A DNA stretch of 64,000 nt from an uncultured Rhodospirillaceae bacterium (GTDB lineage Bacteria; Pseudomonadota; Alphaproteobacteria; Rhodospirillales; Magnetospirillaceae), in NCBI GenBank assembly GCA_903901915.1, contig CAIUSV010000012.1, positions 62,001-126,000 on the forward strand, in the 5' to 3' direction. Below are positions 39,969 to 49,393 of the stretch, one piece after another (position 1 is the first letter of the stretch; each line of letters begins with the position of its first letter). The notes beneath the pieces are model-generated. The model did no database searches, had not been told where the DNA came from, and saw nothing but the letters and a program-made list of their open reading frames with translations. Position numbers and translations under genes: made by a program.

Positions 39969-41426
39969 CTACTTGTTGTCGTACATGCCGCCGCCACCGC
40001 CGTAATCTTCCTGCTGCACCTCGATCTTGATCTTCGAGGTGTCGACCACCGCGCTGTGGTCCAGCGCCCCGGTCACCAGGGTCGGGAAGGCGATCACCAG
40101 GCAGACCATGATGACCTGGATGAACACGAACGGGACCGCGCCCCAATAGATCTGGCCGGTGGTGACCCTGGGGGTCAGCTTGCCGGTAAGCTTGTCCAGA
40201 TAGTCGCTCGCCGGTGCCACGCTGCGCAGATAGAACAGGGCGAAACCGAACGGCGGGTGCATGAACGAGGTCTGCATGTTGACGCCCAGCAGGACGCCGA
40301 ACCAGATCAGGTCGATACCCAGCTTTTCCGCCACCGGTCCCAGCAGCGGCACCAGGATGAAGGCCAACTCGAAGAAGTCGAGGAAGAAGGCCAGGACGAA
40401 CATCAGGGCGTTGACGAAGATCAGGAAGCCCAACTGGCCGCCGGGCAGGGCGGTCAGCAGGTGTTCGACCCACAGATCGCCGTTGACGCCGCGGAAAACC
40501 AGACCGAACACCGTCGATCCCACCAGGATGAACACCACGAAGGACGACAGCTTGGCGGTGGTATCCATGGCCTGCTTCAGCAGGGTCCAGTCCAGCTTGC
40601 GCCGGGCCAGCGCCAGGATCAGCGCCCCGGTGGCGCCCATGGCGCCGCCCTCGGTCGGGGTGGCGACGCCGATGAAGATGGTGCCCAGCACCAGGAAGAT
40701 CAGCACCAGCGGCGGCACCAACGAGAACACCACCCGTGCCAGCAGCCCCATGCCGCGCAGGGTGCGGGCCTCGGGCGGCAGGGCGGGGGCGAGGTTGGGC
40801 TTGACCAGGGTGACGATGAAGATGTAGCCGGCGTAAAGCCCGGTCAGCACGAAACCGGGAATGAAGGCGCCCTGATACATGTCGCCGACCGAGCGGCCCA
40901 ACTGGTCGGCCATGATGATGAGCACCAGCGACGGCGGGATGATCTGGGCCAAGGTGCCCGATGCGGCGATAACACCGGCGGCCACCCGGCGGTCATAGCC
41001 ATAGCGCAGCATGATCGGCAGCGAAATCAGGCCCATGGAGATCACCGACGCCGCCACCACGCCGGTGGTGGCCGCCAGCAGGGCGCCGACGAAGATCACG
41101 GCATAGGCCAGACCGCCGCGAATGGGGCCGAACAGCTGGCCGATGGTGTCGAGCAGATCCTCGGCCATGCCGCTGCGTTCCAGGATCAACCCCATGAAGG
41201 TGAAGAACGGAATCGCCAGCAAGGTATCGTTGCGCATGATGCCGAACACCCGTTCGGGCAGCGCCTGGAACAGTTGCAGGTTCAGCAGGCCCAGTTCGAT
41301 GCCGACCAGGCCGAAGACGATGCCGTTGGCCGCCAGGGCGAACGCCACCGGGTAGCCGATCAGCAGGAAGCCGATCAGCGCCGCGAACATCAGCGGCGCC
41401 ATGTTGGCGATGATGAAGGCGCTCAT
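39969..41426 (-). CDS. dctM: TRAP transporter large permease (DctM)
   Basis: A 485-residue membrane protein of the DctM family, the proton- or sodium-driven channel half of a TRAP transporter. It has twelve or more membrane segments, with the family marks PFFTFMGLILERSGMAEDLL, AATTGVVAASVISMGLISLP and GVIAASGTLAQIIPPSLVLI. Its ATG overlaps the dctQ stop (ATGA), so the small and large subunits are coupled. The C-terminus is Tyr/Gly-rich (YGGGGGMYDNK). The binding protein gene is on the other strand. Confidence 0.93.
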   Translation of the reverse strand: MSAFIIANMAPLMFAALIGFLLIGYPVAFALAANGIVFGLVGIELGLLNLQLFQALPERVFGIMRNDTLLAIPFFTFMGLILERSGMAEDLLDTIGQLFGPIRGGLAYAVIFVGALLAATTGVVAASVISMGLISLPIMLRYGYDRRVAAGVIAASGTLAQIIPPSLVLIIMADQLGRSVGDMYQGAFIPGFVLTGLYAGYIFIVTLVKPNLAPALPPEARTLRGMGLLARVVFSLVPPLVLIFLVLGTIFIGVATPTEGGAMGATGALILALARRKLDWTLLKQAMDTTAKLSSFVVFILVGSTVFGLVFRGVNGDLWVEHLLTALPGGQLGFLIFVNALMFVLAFFLDFFELAFILVPLLGPVAEKLGIDLIWFGVLLGVNMQTSFMHPPFGFALFYLRSVAPASDYLDKLTGKLTPRVTTGQIYWGAVPFVFIQVIMVCLVIAFPTLVTGALDHSAVVDTSKIKIEVQQEDYGGGGGMYDNK

Positions 41427-41986
41427 GCGGCTTCTCCATCGGCGGCGGTGTGGTGGTGGTGGCCCTGGTCACCGGGATCGGGCAGCCGGCCGATCAGGAT
41501 GGCGATCTTCTTGATCAGTTCCGAGGCGCCCTGGAGCAGCAGCAGGAAGAAGCCGGCGGGAATCAGCAGCTTGACCGGCCAGCGCAGCAGACCGCCGGCA
41601 TCGCTCGACATCTCGGTGTGGATGAAGGACTTCATGAACATCGGCCACGACAGCGTCATGATCAGCAGCGCCATGGGAAACAGGAAGGCGACGGTGCCGA
41701 CGATGTCGATCCACAGCTGGGTCTTGCGCGACAGCCTACCGGCGATGACGTCGATGCGGATGTGCTCGTTGCGCTGGAGGGTGTAGCCGGCGCACAGCAG
41801 GAACACCGCCGCGAACAGGTACCACTGCACCTCAAGCCAGGCGTTGGAGCTGTTGTTGAAGATGTAGCGCACCATGGCGTTGCCGGAACTGATCAGCACC
41901 ATGAACAGGATCAGCCATTGGACCGTGCGTCCGACACGCTGGTTCAGCCCGTCGATCAGCCCGCTCAGGGACAGCAGAAAATTCAC
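41423..41986 (-). CDS. dctQ: TRAP transporter small permease (DctQ)
   Basis: A 187-residue four-helix membrane protein of the DctQ family: NAMVRYIFNNSSNAWLEVQW near residues 36-55 and the RNEHIRIDVIAGRLS segment near 75-90. The tail ends with DQGHHHHTAADGEAA, a four-histidine run not usual in the family. GTG 41986 was chosen for the GGGAGG/GGAG just upstream; a TTG at 42025 in frame would give 200 residues but has no ribosome site. Confidence 0.88.
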   Translation of the reverse strand: MNFLLSLSGLIDGLNQRVGRTVQWLILFMVLISSGNAMVRYIFNNSSNAWLEVQWYLFAAVFLLCAGYTLQRNEHIRIDVIAGRLSRKTQLWIDIVGTVAFLFPMALLIMTLSWPMFMKSFIHTEMSSDAGGLLRWPVKLLIPAGFFLLLLQGASELIKKIAILIGRLPDPGDQGHHHHTAADGEAA

Positions 41987-42028
41987 GACTCCAATCCTCC
42001 CACGCCCGATGTCGCTTTTTTCCAAGCG

Positions 42029-42057
42029 ATAGCTTTACGCAAATATGGCATAGCTTT
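42029..42057. promoter_or_regulatory. Direct repeat in the dctQM/ygiQ divergent region
   Basis: ATAGCTTT occurs at 42029-42036 and again at 42050-42057, a period of 21 bases, which is two turns of the DNA helix. It lies 43 bases before the dctQ start and 76 before the YgiQ start. Such spacing suits two regulator molecules on the same DNA face. No regulator gene is adjacent. Confidence 0.35.
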
Positions 42058-42132
42058 TCACCGACAGTCATGTGTGGAAATCCGATCCAGCACCCCATTT
42101 GGTAATATTCCGTCCGCCACCAAGCGAGAGCC

Positions 42133-43974
42133 ATGGCCCAGCCCAGCAACATCTTTCCCGACCATGCCATCGCCGATCCGGCGCCTTTCCTGCCCATGTC
42201 CCGGGCGGAGATGGAGCGGCTGGGCTGGGACGAGTGCGACGTGGTGCTGGTCACCGGCGACGCCTATGTCGATCATCCCAGCTTCGGCATGGCGGTGATC
42301 GGGCGGCTGCTGGAGGCGCGGGGCTTTCGCGTCGGCATCATCGCCCAGCCCGACTGGAACGGTCCCGAGCCGTTCCGGGCGCTGGGACGGCCGCGGCTGT
42401 TCTTCGGGGTGACGGCGGGCAACATGGATTCCATGGTCAACCGCTATACCTCGGACCGGCGACTGCGCCACGACGACAATTACACTCCGGGCGGCGAGGG
42501 CGGCCGGCGGCCCGACCGCGCCGTCATCGTCTATGCCCAGCGCTGCCGCGAGGCGTTCAAGGATGTTCCGGTGGTGCTGGGCGGTATCGAGGCATCGCTG
42601 CGCCGCGTCGCCCATTTCGACATCTGGTCGGAGAAGGTGCGGCGCTCGGTGCTGCTGGACGCCAAGGCGGACCTGCTGGTATTCGGCAATGCCGAAGGGG
42701 CCATCGTCGAGATCGCCCGGCGGGCGGCGGCGGGGGAATCCCCCGGTGAAATGACCGGCATTCGCGGCACCGCCCGGGTGGGTAAAGCCGTGTCCGAGGG
42801 CGAGACGGCGGTGCGGCTGCCATCCTACGAGCAGGTTCGCGACGATCCCGAGCAGTATGCCCTGGCCTCGGGCCTGCTGCACCGCGAAAGCAACCCGCTC
42901 AACGCCAGGCCGCTGGTCCAGCGCCATGGCGACCGCGACCTGTGGCTGGAGCCGCCGCCGCTGCCGCTGGCCACCGATGATCTGGACCGGGTCTACGAGT
43001 TGCCCTATGCCCGCGCGCCGCATCCCTCCTATGGCGGTGCCCGCATTCCGGCGTGGGAGATGATCCGCTTTTCCGTCGCCATCATGCGCGGCTGCTTCGG
43101 CGGCTGTTCGTTCTGTTCCATCACCGAGCACGAGGGCCGCATCGTCCAAAGCCGGTCGCAGGACTCGATCCTGCGCGAGATCGAAGCGGTGCGCGACAGG
43201 ACCGCCGGCTTCACCGGCACCATTTCCGACCTGGGCGGTCCCACCGCCAACATGTGGCGGCTGGGCTGCACCGATGCCCGGGCGCAGCGATTGTGCCGCC
43301 GTCCGTCCTGTGTCCATCCCGCCATCTGCAAATGGCTGGGTACTGATCATACGCCGTTGATCGGGCTGTACCGCGCCGCCCGCAAGGTGCCGGGGGTCAA
43401 GACCGTGGCCATCGGCTCGGGGGTGCGCTACGACCTGGCGGTACTGAGCCCGGCCTATGTGGACGAACTGGTCGGCCACCATGTCGGCGGCTATCTCAAG
43501 ATCGCGCCCGAACATACCGAGGATGGCCCGTTGGCGCGGATGATGAAGCCGGGCATCGGGGCGTTCGAGCGGTTTCGCAAGATGTTCGACGACGCGGCGC
43601 GGCGCGCCGGCAAAAAGCTTTACCTCATCCCCTATTTCATCGCCGCCCATCCCGGTACCACCGACCAGGATATGCTGAATCTGGCGTTGTGGCTGAAGCG
43701 CAACGGCTTTAAGCCCGATCAGGTTCAGACCTTTCTACCGTCGCCCATGTCGCTGGCTACCGCCATGTATCACAGCGGCCGCGATCCGCTGCGGCCGGGG
43801 TCCGGGCCGGTATTCACCGCCAAGGGGCTGAAGCAGCGCCGGTTGCACAAGGCGTTCCTGCGCTATCACGATCCCGAGAACTGGCCGATGCTGCGCGAGG
43901 CGCTGGCCGGCATGGGCCGCGCCGACCTGATCGGGCCGGGGCGCCAGCATCTGGTGCCGCGCGGGCGACGCTGA
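42133..43974 (+). CDS. YgiQ family radical SAM protein
   Basis: A 613-residue UPF0313/YgiQ protein. The N-terminal part (about 25-300) resembles a B12-binding-like fold ([20 protein letters not shown]). The radical SAM core has [18 protein letters not shown] with cysteines 321, 325 and 328 for the 4Fe-4S cluster. A C-terminal region includes [19 protein letters not shown] and [16 protein letters not shown]. The reaction of YgiQ proteins is unknown to me. It is divergent from dctQM. Confidence 0.92.
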   Translation: MAQPSNIFPDHAIADPAPFLPMSRAEMERLGWDECDVVLVTGDAYVDHPSFGMAVIGRLLEARGFRVGIIAQPDWNGPEPFRALGRPRLFFGVTAGNMDSMVNRYTSDRRLRHDDNYTPGGEGGRRPDRAVIVYAQRCREAFKDVPVVLGGIEASLRRVAHFDIWSEKVRRSVLLDAKADLLVFGNAEGAIVEIARRAAAGESPGEMTGIRGTARVGKAVSEGETAVRLPSYEQVRDDPEQYALASGLLHRESNPLNARPLVQRHGDRDLWLEPPPLPLATDDLDRVYELPYARAPHPSYGGARIPAWEMIRFSVAIMRGCFGGCSFCSITEHEGRIVQSRSQDSILREIEAVRDRTAGFTGTISDLGGPTANMWRLGCTDARAQRLCRRPSCVHPAICKWLGTDHTPLIGLYRAARKVPGVKTVAIGSGVRYDLAVLSPAYVDELVGHHVGGYLKIAPEHTEDGPLARMMKPGIGAFERFRKMFDDAARRAGKKLYLIPYFIAAHPGTTDQDMLNLALWLKRNGFKPDQVQTFLPSPMSLATAMYHSGRDPLRPGSGPVFTAKGLKQRRLHKAFLRYHDPENWPMLREALAGMGRADLIGPGRQHLVPRGRR

Positions 43975-44051
43975 GATACGCTCCCGAAAGCTGGTGTCCT
44001 CTTTTTCTTCCCGTTAGAATGGCGTCGGCGGGACGGGAAAAGGGGGCGGCA

Positions 44052-44486
44052 ATGGTGTTGATGTGGCGGGACGAGATGAATGTCGGTCAGGCCGACATCG
44101 ACGGCGATCATCAGCGGTTGGTCGCCATCATCAACGATTTCGAGAACATGACCGAGCGGTTATCGGGTGAACGTGCGCTGCACGAGACCTTGATCGAACT
44201 GCACGATTACGCCGCCTGGCATTTCAGCCGCGAGGAAATGATTCAGCAGGCGTGCAAATATCCCTATTGCGAAACCCACCGGCAGGAACATCAGCAGTTG
44301 CTGTTCCAGATCAAGGACATGGCCCGGCGGCACTTCGTCGATCGCACCGCGCCGGTGACGCGCGACACCTTGCAGCAGGCGGCGGGATTCCTGCGGCACT
44401 GGCTGGTGGACCACATCATCAAGAGCGACCTGCGCCTGCGCGAGCATCTGGGCAAGTTGCCGCCGTCGTTCAAGCTGCCCGACTGA
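44052..44486 (+). CDS. Bacteriohemerythrin
   Basis: A 144-residue oxygen-binding di-iron protein. The ligand set is visible in order: His in ADIDGDHQRL, His and Glu in HDYAAWHFSREEM, His-x3-His in HRQEHQQLL, and His/Asp in HWLVDHIIKSD. This matches the classic seven-residue site. Single-domain hemerythrins store or deliver oxygen in microaerobic bacteria and are common in magnetospirilla. Start ATG 44052 follows AGGGGG; an in-frame ATG at 44019 is longer. Its stop abuts the stop of the convergent EAL gene. Confidence 0.93.
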   Translation: MVLMWRDEMNVGQADIDGDHQRLVAIINDFENMTERLSGERALHETLIELHDYAAWHFSREEMIQQACKYPYCETHRQEHQQLLFQIKDMARRHFVDRTAPVTRDTLQQAAGFLRHWLVDHIIKSDLRLREHLGKLPPSFKLPD

Positions 44487-45641
44487 TCATTCCCGGCCCC
44501 ACGCCGCGATCACCTGTTCGGCCGGGGCGGGCAGGGCGAAATGCGCGCCCTGGCCCATGGTGAATCCCAGGTCCAGCAGGGTCCGGACGGTGCCGGCATC
44601 CTCGACGCCCTCGGCGATCAACTCGATATCGAGGCGGTCGCACAGCTCGACCAGCCCTTGAAGCATCGCGCGCTGACGCGCCGAGGTCTGGGCGCCCCCC
44701 ACCAGGATCCCGTCCACCTTGATCAGGTCGAACGGCAGGCGATGCAGGAAGGTGAGCGACGAAAACCCGGTGCCGAAATCGTCGAGCGCCACGCGAAAGC
44801 CGGCGTCGTGCAAGTCGTCCATGGTTCGCTCGGCCAGGGCGATGTCGTCGATCAGCACGGACTCGGTGATCTCGACGCACACCCGCGACGGCACCACCCC
44901 GTGCAGTTCGGCCATTCGCGTCAGGCTGTCCGGCAGCTGGTCGGTCTGGAAATGCCAGGCCGAGACGTTGATGCTGACGAAAGGGCCGTCGGCCTCGCCG
45001 CTGATCCGGCGGCAACAGGCCAGCGCCCGCTCGGCCATGCCGAGATCGACACGGCGGATCAGACCGGTACGCCGCGCCAGCGGCAGGAAGTCGAAAGGCT
45101 GCATCAAGCCGGCCTGTTCCGAGCGGCAGCGGGCCAGCGTCTCGAATCCCAGCGTCCTGCCGTCGTGCAAATCAACGATCGGCTGCAGGAACGGTTCGAC
45201 CGACCCCTCGATGATCGCCTGGGCGATGTCGCGTTCCCGCAGCAGCTCGGAATAGCCGGGGCCGATGTCCGAGGTCCGCACGCCGATGATGTCGTTGCCC
45301 TGCAACAGCGCCGTCTGGGTCTGGCGCAGCCGCCCCACCAGCTTGCGCATCAGTTCGGCGAAAAACGGATCGGAGCGGGCGATGGCCTGGCGGATCTGGT
45401 CGGAGGTGACCACCACCAGCCGGCAGTCGCTGACGGCGGCGGCGGCGGCCGAGCGTGGCGTCCCGTCGATCAGCCCCATTTCGCCGAAAACTTCGCCGGG
45501 GCCGAGCTGCGCCAGCACCTTGCGGTCATCGCCACGCCCTACCGCAATCTCCACCGCGCCGCGCTCGATCAGATAGGCGGTGTCGGCGGTATCCCCCTCG
45601 GCGAAGATCGCTTCGCCGGCGCTGACGTCCCTGTTATGCAT
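44487..45641 (-). CDS. Cyclic-nucleotide-binding domain fused to EAL phosphodiesterase
   Basis: A 384-residue soluble protein. An N-terminal cNMP-binding domain (about 5-115) includes GEVFGEMGLIDGTPRSAAAA, the phosphate-binding cassette with its Glu and Arg. The C-terminal EAL domain (about 140-375) keeps ETLARC (variant of EALLR), SINVSAW, VEITES, ALDDFGTGFSSL, LIKVDG, EGVED and GQGAHF, so all metal ligands and the catalytic Glu are present and c-di-GMP hydrolysis is likely. It may link cAMP or a similar nucleotide to c-di-GMP turnover. ATG 45641 was preferred; ATG 45650 and GTG 45659 are upstream options. Confidence 0.9.
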   Translation of the reverse strand: MHNRDVSAGEAIFAEGDTADTAYLIERGAVEIAVGRGDDRKVLAQLGPGEVFGEMGLIDGTPRSAAAAAVSDCRLVVVTSDQIRQAIARSDPFFAELMRKLVGRLRQTQTALLQGNDIIGVRTSDIGPGYSELLRERDIAQAIIEGSVEPFLQPIVDLHDGRTLGFETLARCRSEQAGLMQPFDFLPLARRTGLIRRVDLGMAERALACCRRISGEADGPFVSINVSAWHFQTDQLPDSLTRMAELHGVVPSRVCVEITESVLIDDIALAERTMDDLHDAGFRVALDDFGTGFSSLTFLHRLPFDLIKVDGILVGGAQTSARQRAMLQGLVELCDRLDIELIAEGVEDAGTVRTLLDLGFTMGQGAHFALPAPAEQVIAAWGRE

Positions 45642-45686
45642 TGGCCCCATCCCCCACACTGGGCCGATCCGGCCCCGGCCACCGAC

Positions 45687-46058
45687 TTATACCGGCGGTG
45701 GCGGCAGATCAATGGTCACGTCGGCCCCGTCAGGCAGCGCGGCGCGGGCGAGCAGGGTGTTGACCGTTGTCATGGCCGCGTCCACCGCCCAGCGCACCTG
45801 GCGTTCGCCGGCGGTATTGCCATGGGCCAACGCCTCGGGAAGGATGCTTCGCTGAAGGAAACCGGCCACCCCGGCAAAGGCCCGCGCCGTCAGTTCCAAC
45901 TCGCCCATCGCCACCGTATGGCGGGCACCGGTATCGAAATCGTCGGCGGCACGCCGCAACGCCGCCATCATGGCTTTGGTACGGGGGTCGGCTTCCGGTG
46001 TCGCGAGTCTGGCGGCGACGAAACGCAGCATGGAGCTGTAGAACGCATGGTCGGGCAC
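45687..46058 (-). CDS. Hypothetical helical protein
   Basis: A 123-residue soluble protein rich in Ala and Leu, predicted mostly helical from its pattern (FYSSMLRFVAARLATPEAD and RRAADDFDTGARHTVAMGEL). No family is recognised, and there is no signal peptide or membrane helix. It ends 45 bases before the cNMP-EAL gene and could share its transcript. The codon pattern agrees with neighbouring genes, which supports it as real. Confidence 0.65.
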   Translation of the reverse strand: MPDHAFYSSMLRFVAARLATPEADPRTKAMMAALRRAADDFDTGARHTVAMGELELTARAFAGVAGFLQRSILPEALAHGNTAGERQVRWAVDAAMTTVNTLLARAALPDGADVTIDLPPPPV

Positions 46059-46100
46059 GAGATTGTCTCCAAATGGGGCGGTGCGGGCCTAACCACATCC

Positions 46101-46126
46101 CGCCCCTTGAACGCCGTCAAGGGGCG
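46101..46126. promoter_or_regulatory. Perfect inverted repeat upstream of the PCuAC gene
   Basis: CGCCCCTTGA (46101-46110), six bases, TCAAGGGGCG (46117-46126), a 10-bp perfect inverted repeat. It lies 74 bases before the copper chaperone start and 42 bases beyond the start of the minus-strand hypothetical gene. No T-run follows on either strand, so a regulator site or leader hairpin is more likely than a terminator. Confidence 0.4.
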
Positions 46127-46200
46127 ATGCAAGATCAGCGCGGCTATTTCAATCACCTTGCAAGACGCTCGGATCGGGTCCGGGCCGGAGTTCCATCATC

Positions 46201-46698
46201 ATGAAAAGAGCGTTGTTCGCCGTCGCCGTTCTGCTGCTGTCGGCCGTGCCGGTCCGTGCCGCCGATATCGAGGTGGGCAATCCGTTCATTCGGGCCGTGC
46301 CGGTGGCCGGCGGCAACGGCGCCGCCTTTCTCACCATCATCAACCACGGTGACGGCGACCAGTTGATCGGAGCCGAGGCGCCGGTGGCCCGGACGCTGGA
46401 ACTGCACACCCACGTCAAGGACGGCGACGTTTTCCGGATGCGCAAGGTCGAGGCCATCGACGTGCCCGCCCATGGCACCGCCGAACTCAAGCCCGGCGGC
46501 GATCATGTCATGCTCATCGGCGTGGCCGACGTGCTGAAGGCCGGGGCCACGGTGCCGCTGACCCTGGTGTTCAAGAAGGCCGGCAAGGTGACGGTCGAGG
46601 TGCCGGTGATGGGACCCGGCGCCATGGGGCACGAGTCCATGCATGATGCCATGCACGGCGCCGGTCATGGCGCCGGGCATGGGGACATGCATCACTGA
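46201..46698 (+). CDS. PCu(A)C periplasmic copper chaperone
   Basis: A 165-residue exported protein: signal peptide (LFAVAVLLLSAVPVRAAD), then the PCuAC fold with the copper ligands in LELHTHVKDGDVFRM and PGGDHVMLIG, following the H-x10-M-x21-H-x-M type spacing. These chaperones carry Cu(I) to the CuA site of cytochrome oxidase. The tail has repeated His/Met (HESMHDAMHGAGHGAGHGDM), adding more possible copper sites. It stands alone; its stop is ten bases from that of the convergent reductase gene. Confidence 0.93.
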   Translation: MKRALFAVAVLLLSAVPVRAADIEVGNPFIRAVPVAGGNGAAFLTIINHGDGDQLIGAEAPVARTLELHTHVKDGDVFRMRKVEAIDVPAHGTAELKPGGDHVMLIGVADVLKAGATVPLTLVFKKAGKVTVEVPVMGPGAMGHESMHDAMHGAGHGAGHGDMHH

Positions 46699-46708
46699 TC
46701 CGTGCTGG

Positions 46709-47704
46709 TCAGGCGTTGGGGTCGATCACCACCCGGCCGCGGACCTCGCCTTTCAGGATCTTGGCGCCCAGTTCCGGCAGGTCGGCCAGCCGGGCGTCCG
46801 AGGTCAATGAATCCAGCAGGTCCATGGGCAGCAGGGCGGTAAGGCGCGTCCACGCCTCCAGCCGGCGCGGCTTGGGGCACAGGGCCGAATCGATGCCCAG
46901 GATCGAGGCGCCGCGCAGCAGGAACGGCAGCACGGTGACGTTCATCTCGATGCCGCCGGCATTGCCGCACGACGCCACCGCCCCCCGCATCCGGAGCGAT
47001 GCCACGGTGTTGGCCAGGGTGGCGCCGCCGACGCTGTCGATGGCACCGGCCCAGCGTTCGGTCAGCAGCGGCTTGGCCGGCGGCGCTCCGACCTCGGCGC
47101 GATCGACGATGGTGGTGGCGCCCAGCGAGCGCAGATAGTCGTGCTGGCTGGCGCGTCCGGTGGAGGCGGCGACGCGATAGCCCAGCTTCGACAACAGCAC
47201 CACGGCGATGCTGCCCAGTCCGCCGGCGGCGCCGGTGACCAGCACCTCGCCCTCGGCATCGGGGGTCAGTCCCTGGTGTTCCAGCGCCATCACCGCCAAC
47301 ATGGCGGTAAAGCCGGCGGTGCCCACCGCCATGGCGCGGCGCGTGGTCAGTCCGGCGGGCAGCGGCACCAGCCAGTCGGATTTGACCCGGGCCTTGCCGG
47401 AAAAGCCACCCCAATGGGTTTCGCCCACCCGCCAGCCGGTCAGGATCACCTTGTCGCCGGGCGTGTAGTCGGGCGAGTCCGAGCGCTCCACCGTACCGGC
47501 GAAGTCGATGCCGGGAATGTGGGGGTACTTGCGCACCAGCCGGCCCAGGCCGTTGAGAATCAGGCCGTCCTTGTAGTTCAAGGTGGTATGCTCGACGCGG
47601 ACGGTGACATCGCCTTCGGGCAGGTCGCCATCGTTCAGGCGACGGATCGAGGCGCGGACCTTGCCGCCCTCCTCGTCCAGCATCAGGGCGGGGAAATCGC
47701 TCAA
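46709..47704 (-). CDS. YhdH-type NADPH-dependent quinone/acryloyl-CoA reductase
   Basis: A 331-residue MDR-superfamily oxidoreductase of the YhdH/AcuI type. Family marks are LNYKDGLILNGLGRLVRKYP, the HIPGIDFAGTVERSD segment, VTGAAGGLGSIAVVLLSKLG (nucleotide fold near 150-170) and SVGGATLANTVASL. AcuI reduces acryloyl-CoA; YhdH is annotated as a quinone oxidoreductase. The start is TTG at 47704, set by a strong AGGAGG five bases upstream; no ATG is suitably placed. Divergent from msrP with a 100-base gap. Confidence 0.92.
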   Translation of the reverse strand: MSDFPALMLDEEGGKVRASIRRLNDGDLPEGDVTVRVEHTTLNYKDGLILNGLGRLVRKYPHIPGIDFAGTVERSDSPDYTPGDKVILTGWRVGETHWGGFSGKARVKSDWLVPLPAGLTTRRAMAVGTAGFTAMLAVMALEHQGLTPDAEGEVLVTGAAGGLGSIAVVLLSKLGYRVAASTGRASQHDYLRSLGATTIVDRAEVGAPPAKPLLTERWAGAIDSVGGATLANTVASLRMRGAVASCGNAGGIEMNVTVLPFLLRGASILGIDSALCPKPRRLEAWTRLTALLPMDLLDSLTSDARLADLPELGAKILKGEVRGRVVIDPNA

Positions 47705-47739
47705 CGGGGCCTCCTGGATGGAATATGGATGACACGACC

Positions 47740-47769
47740 TTAGCACGGCGGCGGTCGTCCCCATATAAT
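47740..47769 (+). promoter_or_regulatory. Predicted msrPQ promoter
   Basis: TTAGCA (47740-47745), 18 bases, then a perfect TATAAT (47764-47769). The msrP ATG follows 35 bases later, so the leader is short. Confidence 0.55.
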
Positions 47770-47804
47770 CTAACGATGGCGATCCGAATGACGAGGGCCG
47801 ACCC

Positions 47805-48734
47805 ATGCTGCTGAAATCGAAGCCCGACATCGGCGAGTCGGAGGTGACCGACAAGCGGCTGTGGCTTGACCGCCGCCGTTTCCTGGCGGTGGGAGCCGCT
47901 TTTATCGGCTCGGGTGCTCCGGCACTGGCGGGGCCGTTGGCCAATGTCGGCAAAAGCGGCTGGCGGGTGGACGATCCGTCGACGCCGCTGAACGACGTGA
48001 CCCATTACAACAACTTCTATGAATTCGGCACCGACAAATCCGATCCGGCCCAGATGGCCCCCAGCTTCTTCGGCAAGGCGCCCAAGCCCTGGACGGTGAC
48101 GGTTTCCGGCGAATGCGCCAAACCCGCCGCCGTCGCCTACGAGGACCTGATCCGGCCGCACCGGCTGGAAGAGCGTATCTACCGCATGCGCTGCGTCGAG
48201 GCATGGTCCATGGTGATTCCCTGGGTGGGCGTGCCGCTGGGCGAGGTGCTGAAGCGGTTCGAGCCCAATTCCAAGGCGAAATACGTCGAATTCACCACCC
48301 TGGTCGATCCCGAACGCTTTCCCGGTCAGCGCGGGGGCACGCTGGACTGGCCCTATATCGAGGGCTTGCGCCTCGACGAGGCGATGCATCCGCTGACGCT
48401 GCTGGCGGTGGGGCTGTACGGCGAGGAACTGCTGCCCCAGAACGGCGCGCCCATCCGGCTGGTGGTGCCGTGGAAGTACGGCTTCAAAAGCATCAAGTCC
48501 ATCGTCGGCATCCGCTTTACCCAGACGCCGGCGCGCACCACCTGGATGAAGGCGGCGCCGCGCGAATACGGCTTCTTCGCCAACGTCAATCCCAAGGTGG
48601 ATCATCCGCGCTGGAGCCAGGCCAAGGAGCGGCGCATCGGCGAATTCCTCAAGCGCGAGACCCTGGCGTTCAACGGCTATGCCGATCAGGTGGCCGCTCT
48701 TTATTCCGGCATGGATCTGGCGGTCAATTTCTGA
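47805..48734 (+). CDS. msrP: Periplasmic methionine sulfoxide reductase catalytic subunit
   Basis: A 309-residue molybdopterin protein that repairs oxidised methionine in periplasmic proteins. A twin-arginine signal ([16 protein letters not shown]) comes first. The molybdenum ligand Cys130 lies in [11 protein letters not shown], and [16 protein letters not shown] is typical of YedY/MsrP. The length fits. Its stop overlaps the ATG of msrQ by one base, so the electron donor is made together with it. Export needs the Tat pathway. Confidence 0.95.
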   Translation: MLLKSKPDIGESEVTDKRLWLDRRRFLAVGAAFIGSGAPALAGPLANVGKSGWRVDDPSTPLNDVTHYNNFYEFGTDKSDPAQMAPSFFGKAPKPWTVTVSGECAKPAAVAYEDLIRPHRLEERIYRMRCVEAWSMVIPWVGVPLGEVLKRFEPNSKAKYVEFTTLVDPERFPGQRGGTLDWPYIEGLRLDEAMHPLTLLAVGLYGEELLPQNGAPIRLVVPWKYGFKSIKSIVGIRFTQTPARTTWMKAAPREYGFFANVNPKVDHPRWSQAKERRIGEFLKRETLAFNGYADQVAALYSGMDLAVNF

Positions 48735-49393
48735 TGAATCGGCTGCTGCGCCACCGTTGGGCCAAGCCGCTGGTGTTCGTCCTGTGCCTGGCGCCGCTGG
48801 TCTGGCTGATCTGGCGCGGTGCCGCGGGAATGCTGGGGGCCAATCCCATCGAGGCGCTCGTCCGCGGACTCGGCGATTGGGCGCTTCGCTTCCTGTTGAT
48901 CGCCCTGGCGGTGACGCCGCTGCGCCAAGCCACCGGCTGGTCGGCGCTGAGCGCCTATCGCCGCATGCTGGGGCTGTTCGCCTTCGCCTATGTGGTCATT
49001 CATCTGCTGTCCTGGGTCGGCATCGACCAGTTTTTCGATTGGCCGACCATCACCGGCGAGATCGCCAAGCGGCTGTACATCACCCTGGGCATGGCGGCGG
49101 TAGTGCTGCTGATGCCGCTGGCGGCGACCTCGACCGACGCCATGATTCGCCGTCTGGGCGGGCGGCGGTGGCGGGTGCTGCACCGGTTGGTCTACCTGAT
49201 TGGGCCGTTGGCGGTGATCCATCACTGGATGATGGTGAAGAAGGACCTGACCCAGCCGATGATTCATGCCGGCATGCTGGCGGCGCTGCTGGGATGGCGG
49301 GTGGTGGCCGCGCTGCGGATACGGCATAATCGCGCCGTCCCTTCGCCGGAGCCGCCATGCGCCTCGTCCTGTTCGCCGCCCTCGCCGTCCTGA
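48734..49393 (+). CDS. msrQ: Heme-binding membrane subunit of MsrPQ
   Basis: A 219-residue membrane protein with six helices that passes electrons from the respiratory chain to MsrP through b-type heme. Family signs include FLLIALAVTPLRQATGWSAL, the YRRMLGLFAFAYVVIHLLSW segment with a heme His, and LHRLVYLIGPLAVIHHWMMV with further His ligands. Its last 37 bases overlap the next gene in another frame. Confidence 0.93.
   Translation: MNRLLRHRWAKPLVFVLCLAPLVWLIWRGAAGMLGANPIEALVRGLGDWALRFLLIALAVTPLRQATGWSALSAYRRMLGLFAFAYVVIHLLSWVGIDQFFDWPTITGEIAKRLYITLGMAAVVLLMPLAATSTDAMIRRLGGRRWRVLHRLVYLIGPLAVIHHWMMVKKDLTQPMIHAGMLAALLGWRVVAALRIRHNRAVPSPEPPCASSCSPPSPS

Noticed and set aside
39945-41786. A 613-codon plus-strand frame opposite dctM and dctQ
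   Set aside because: Gln/His/Asp/Arg-rich shadow; the minus strand encodes canonical TRAP permease subunits.
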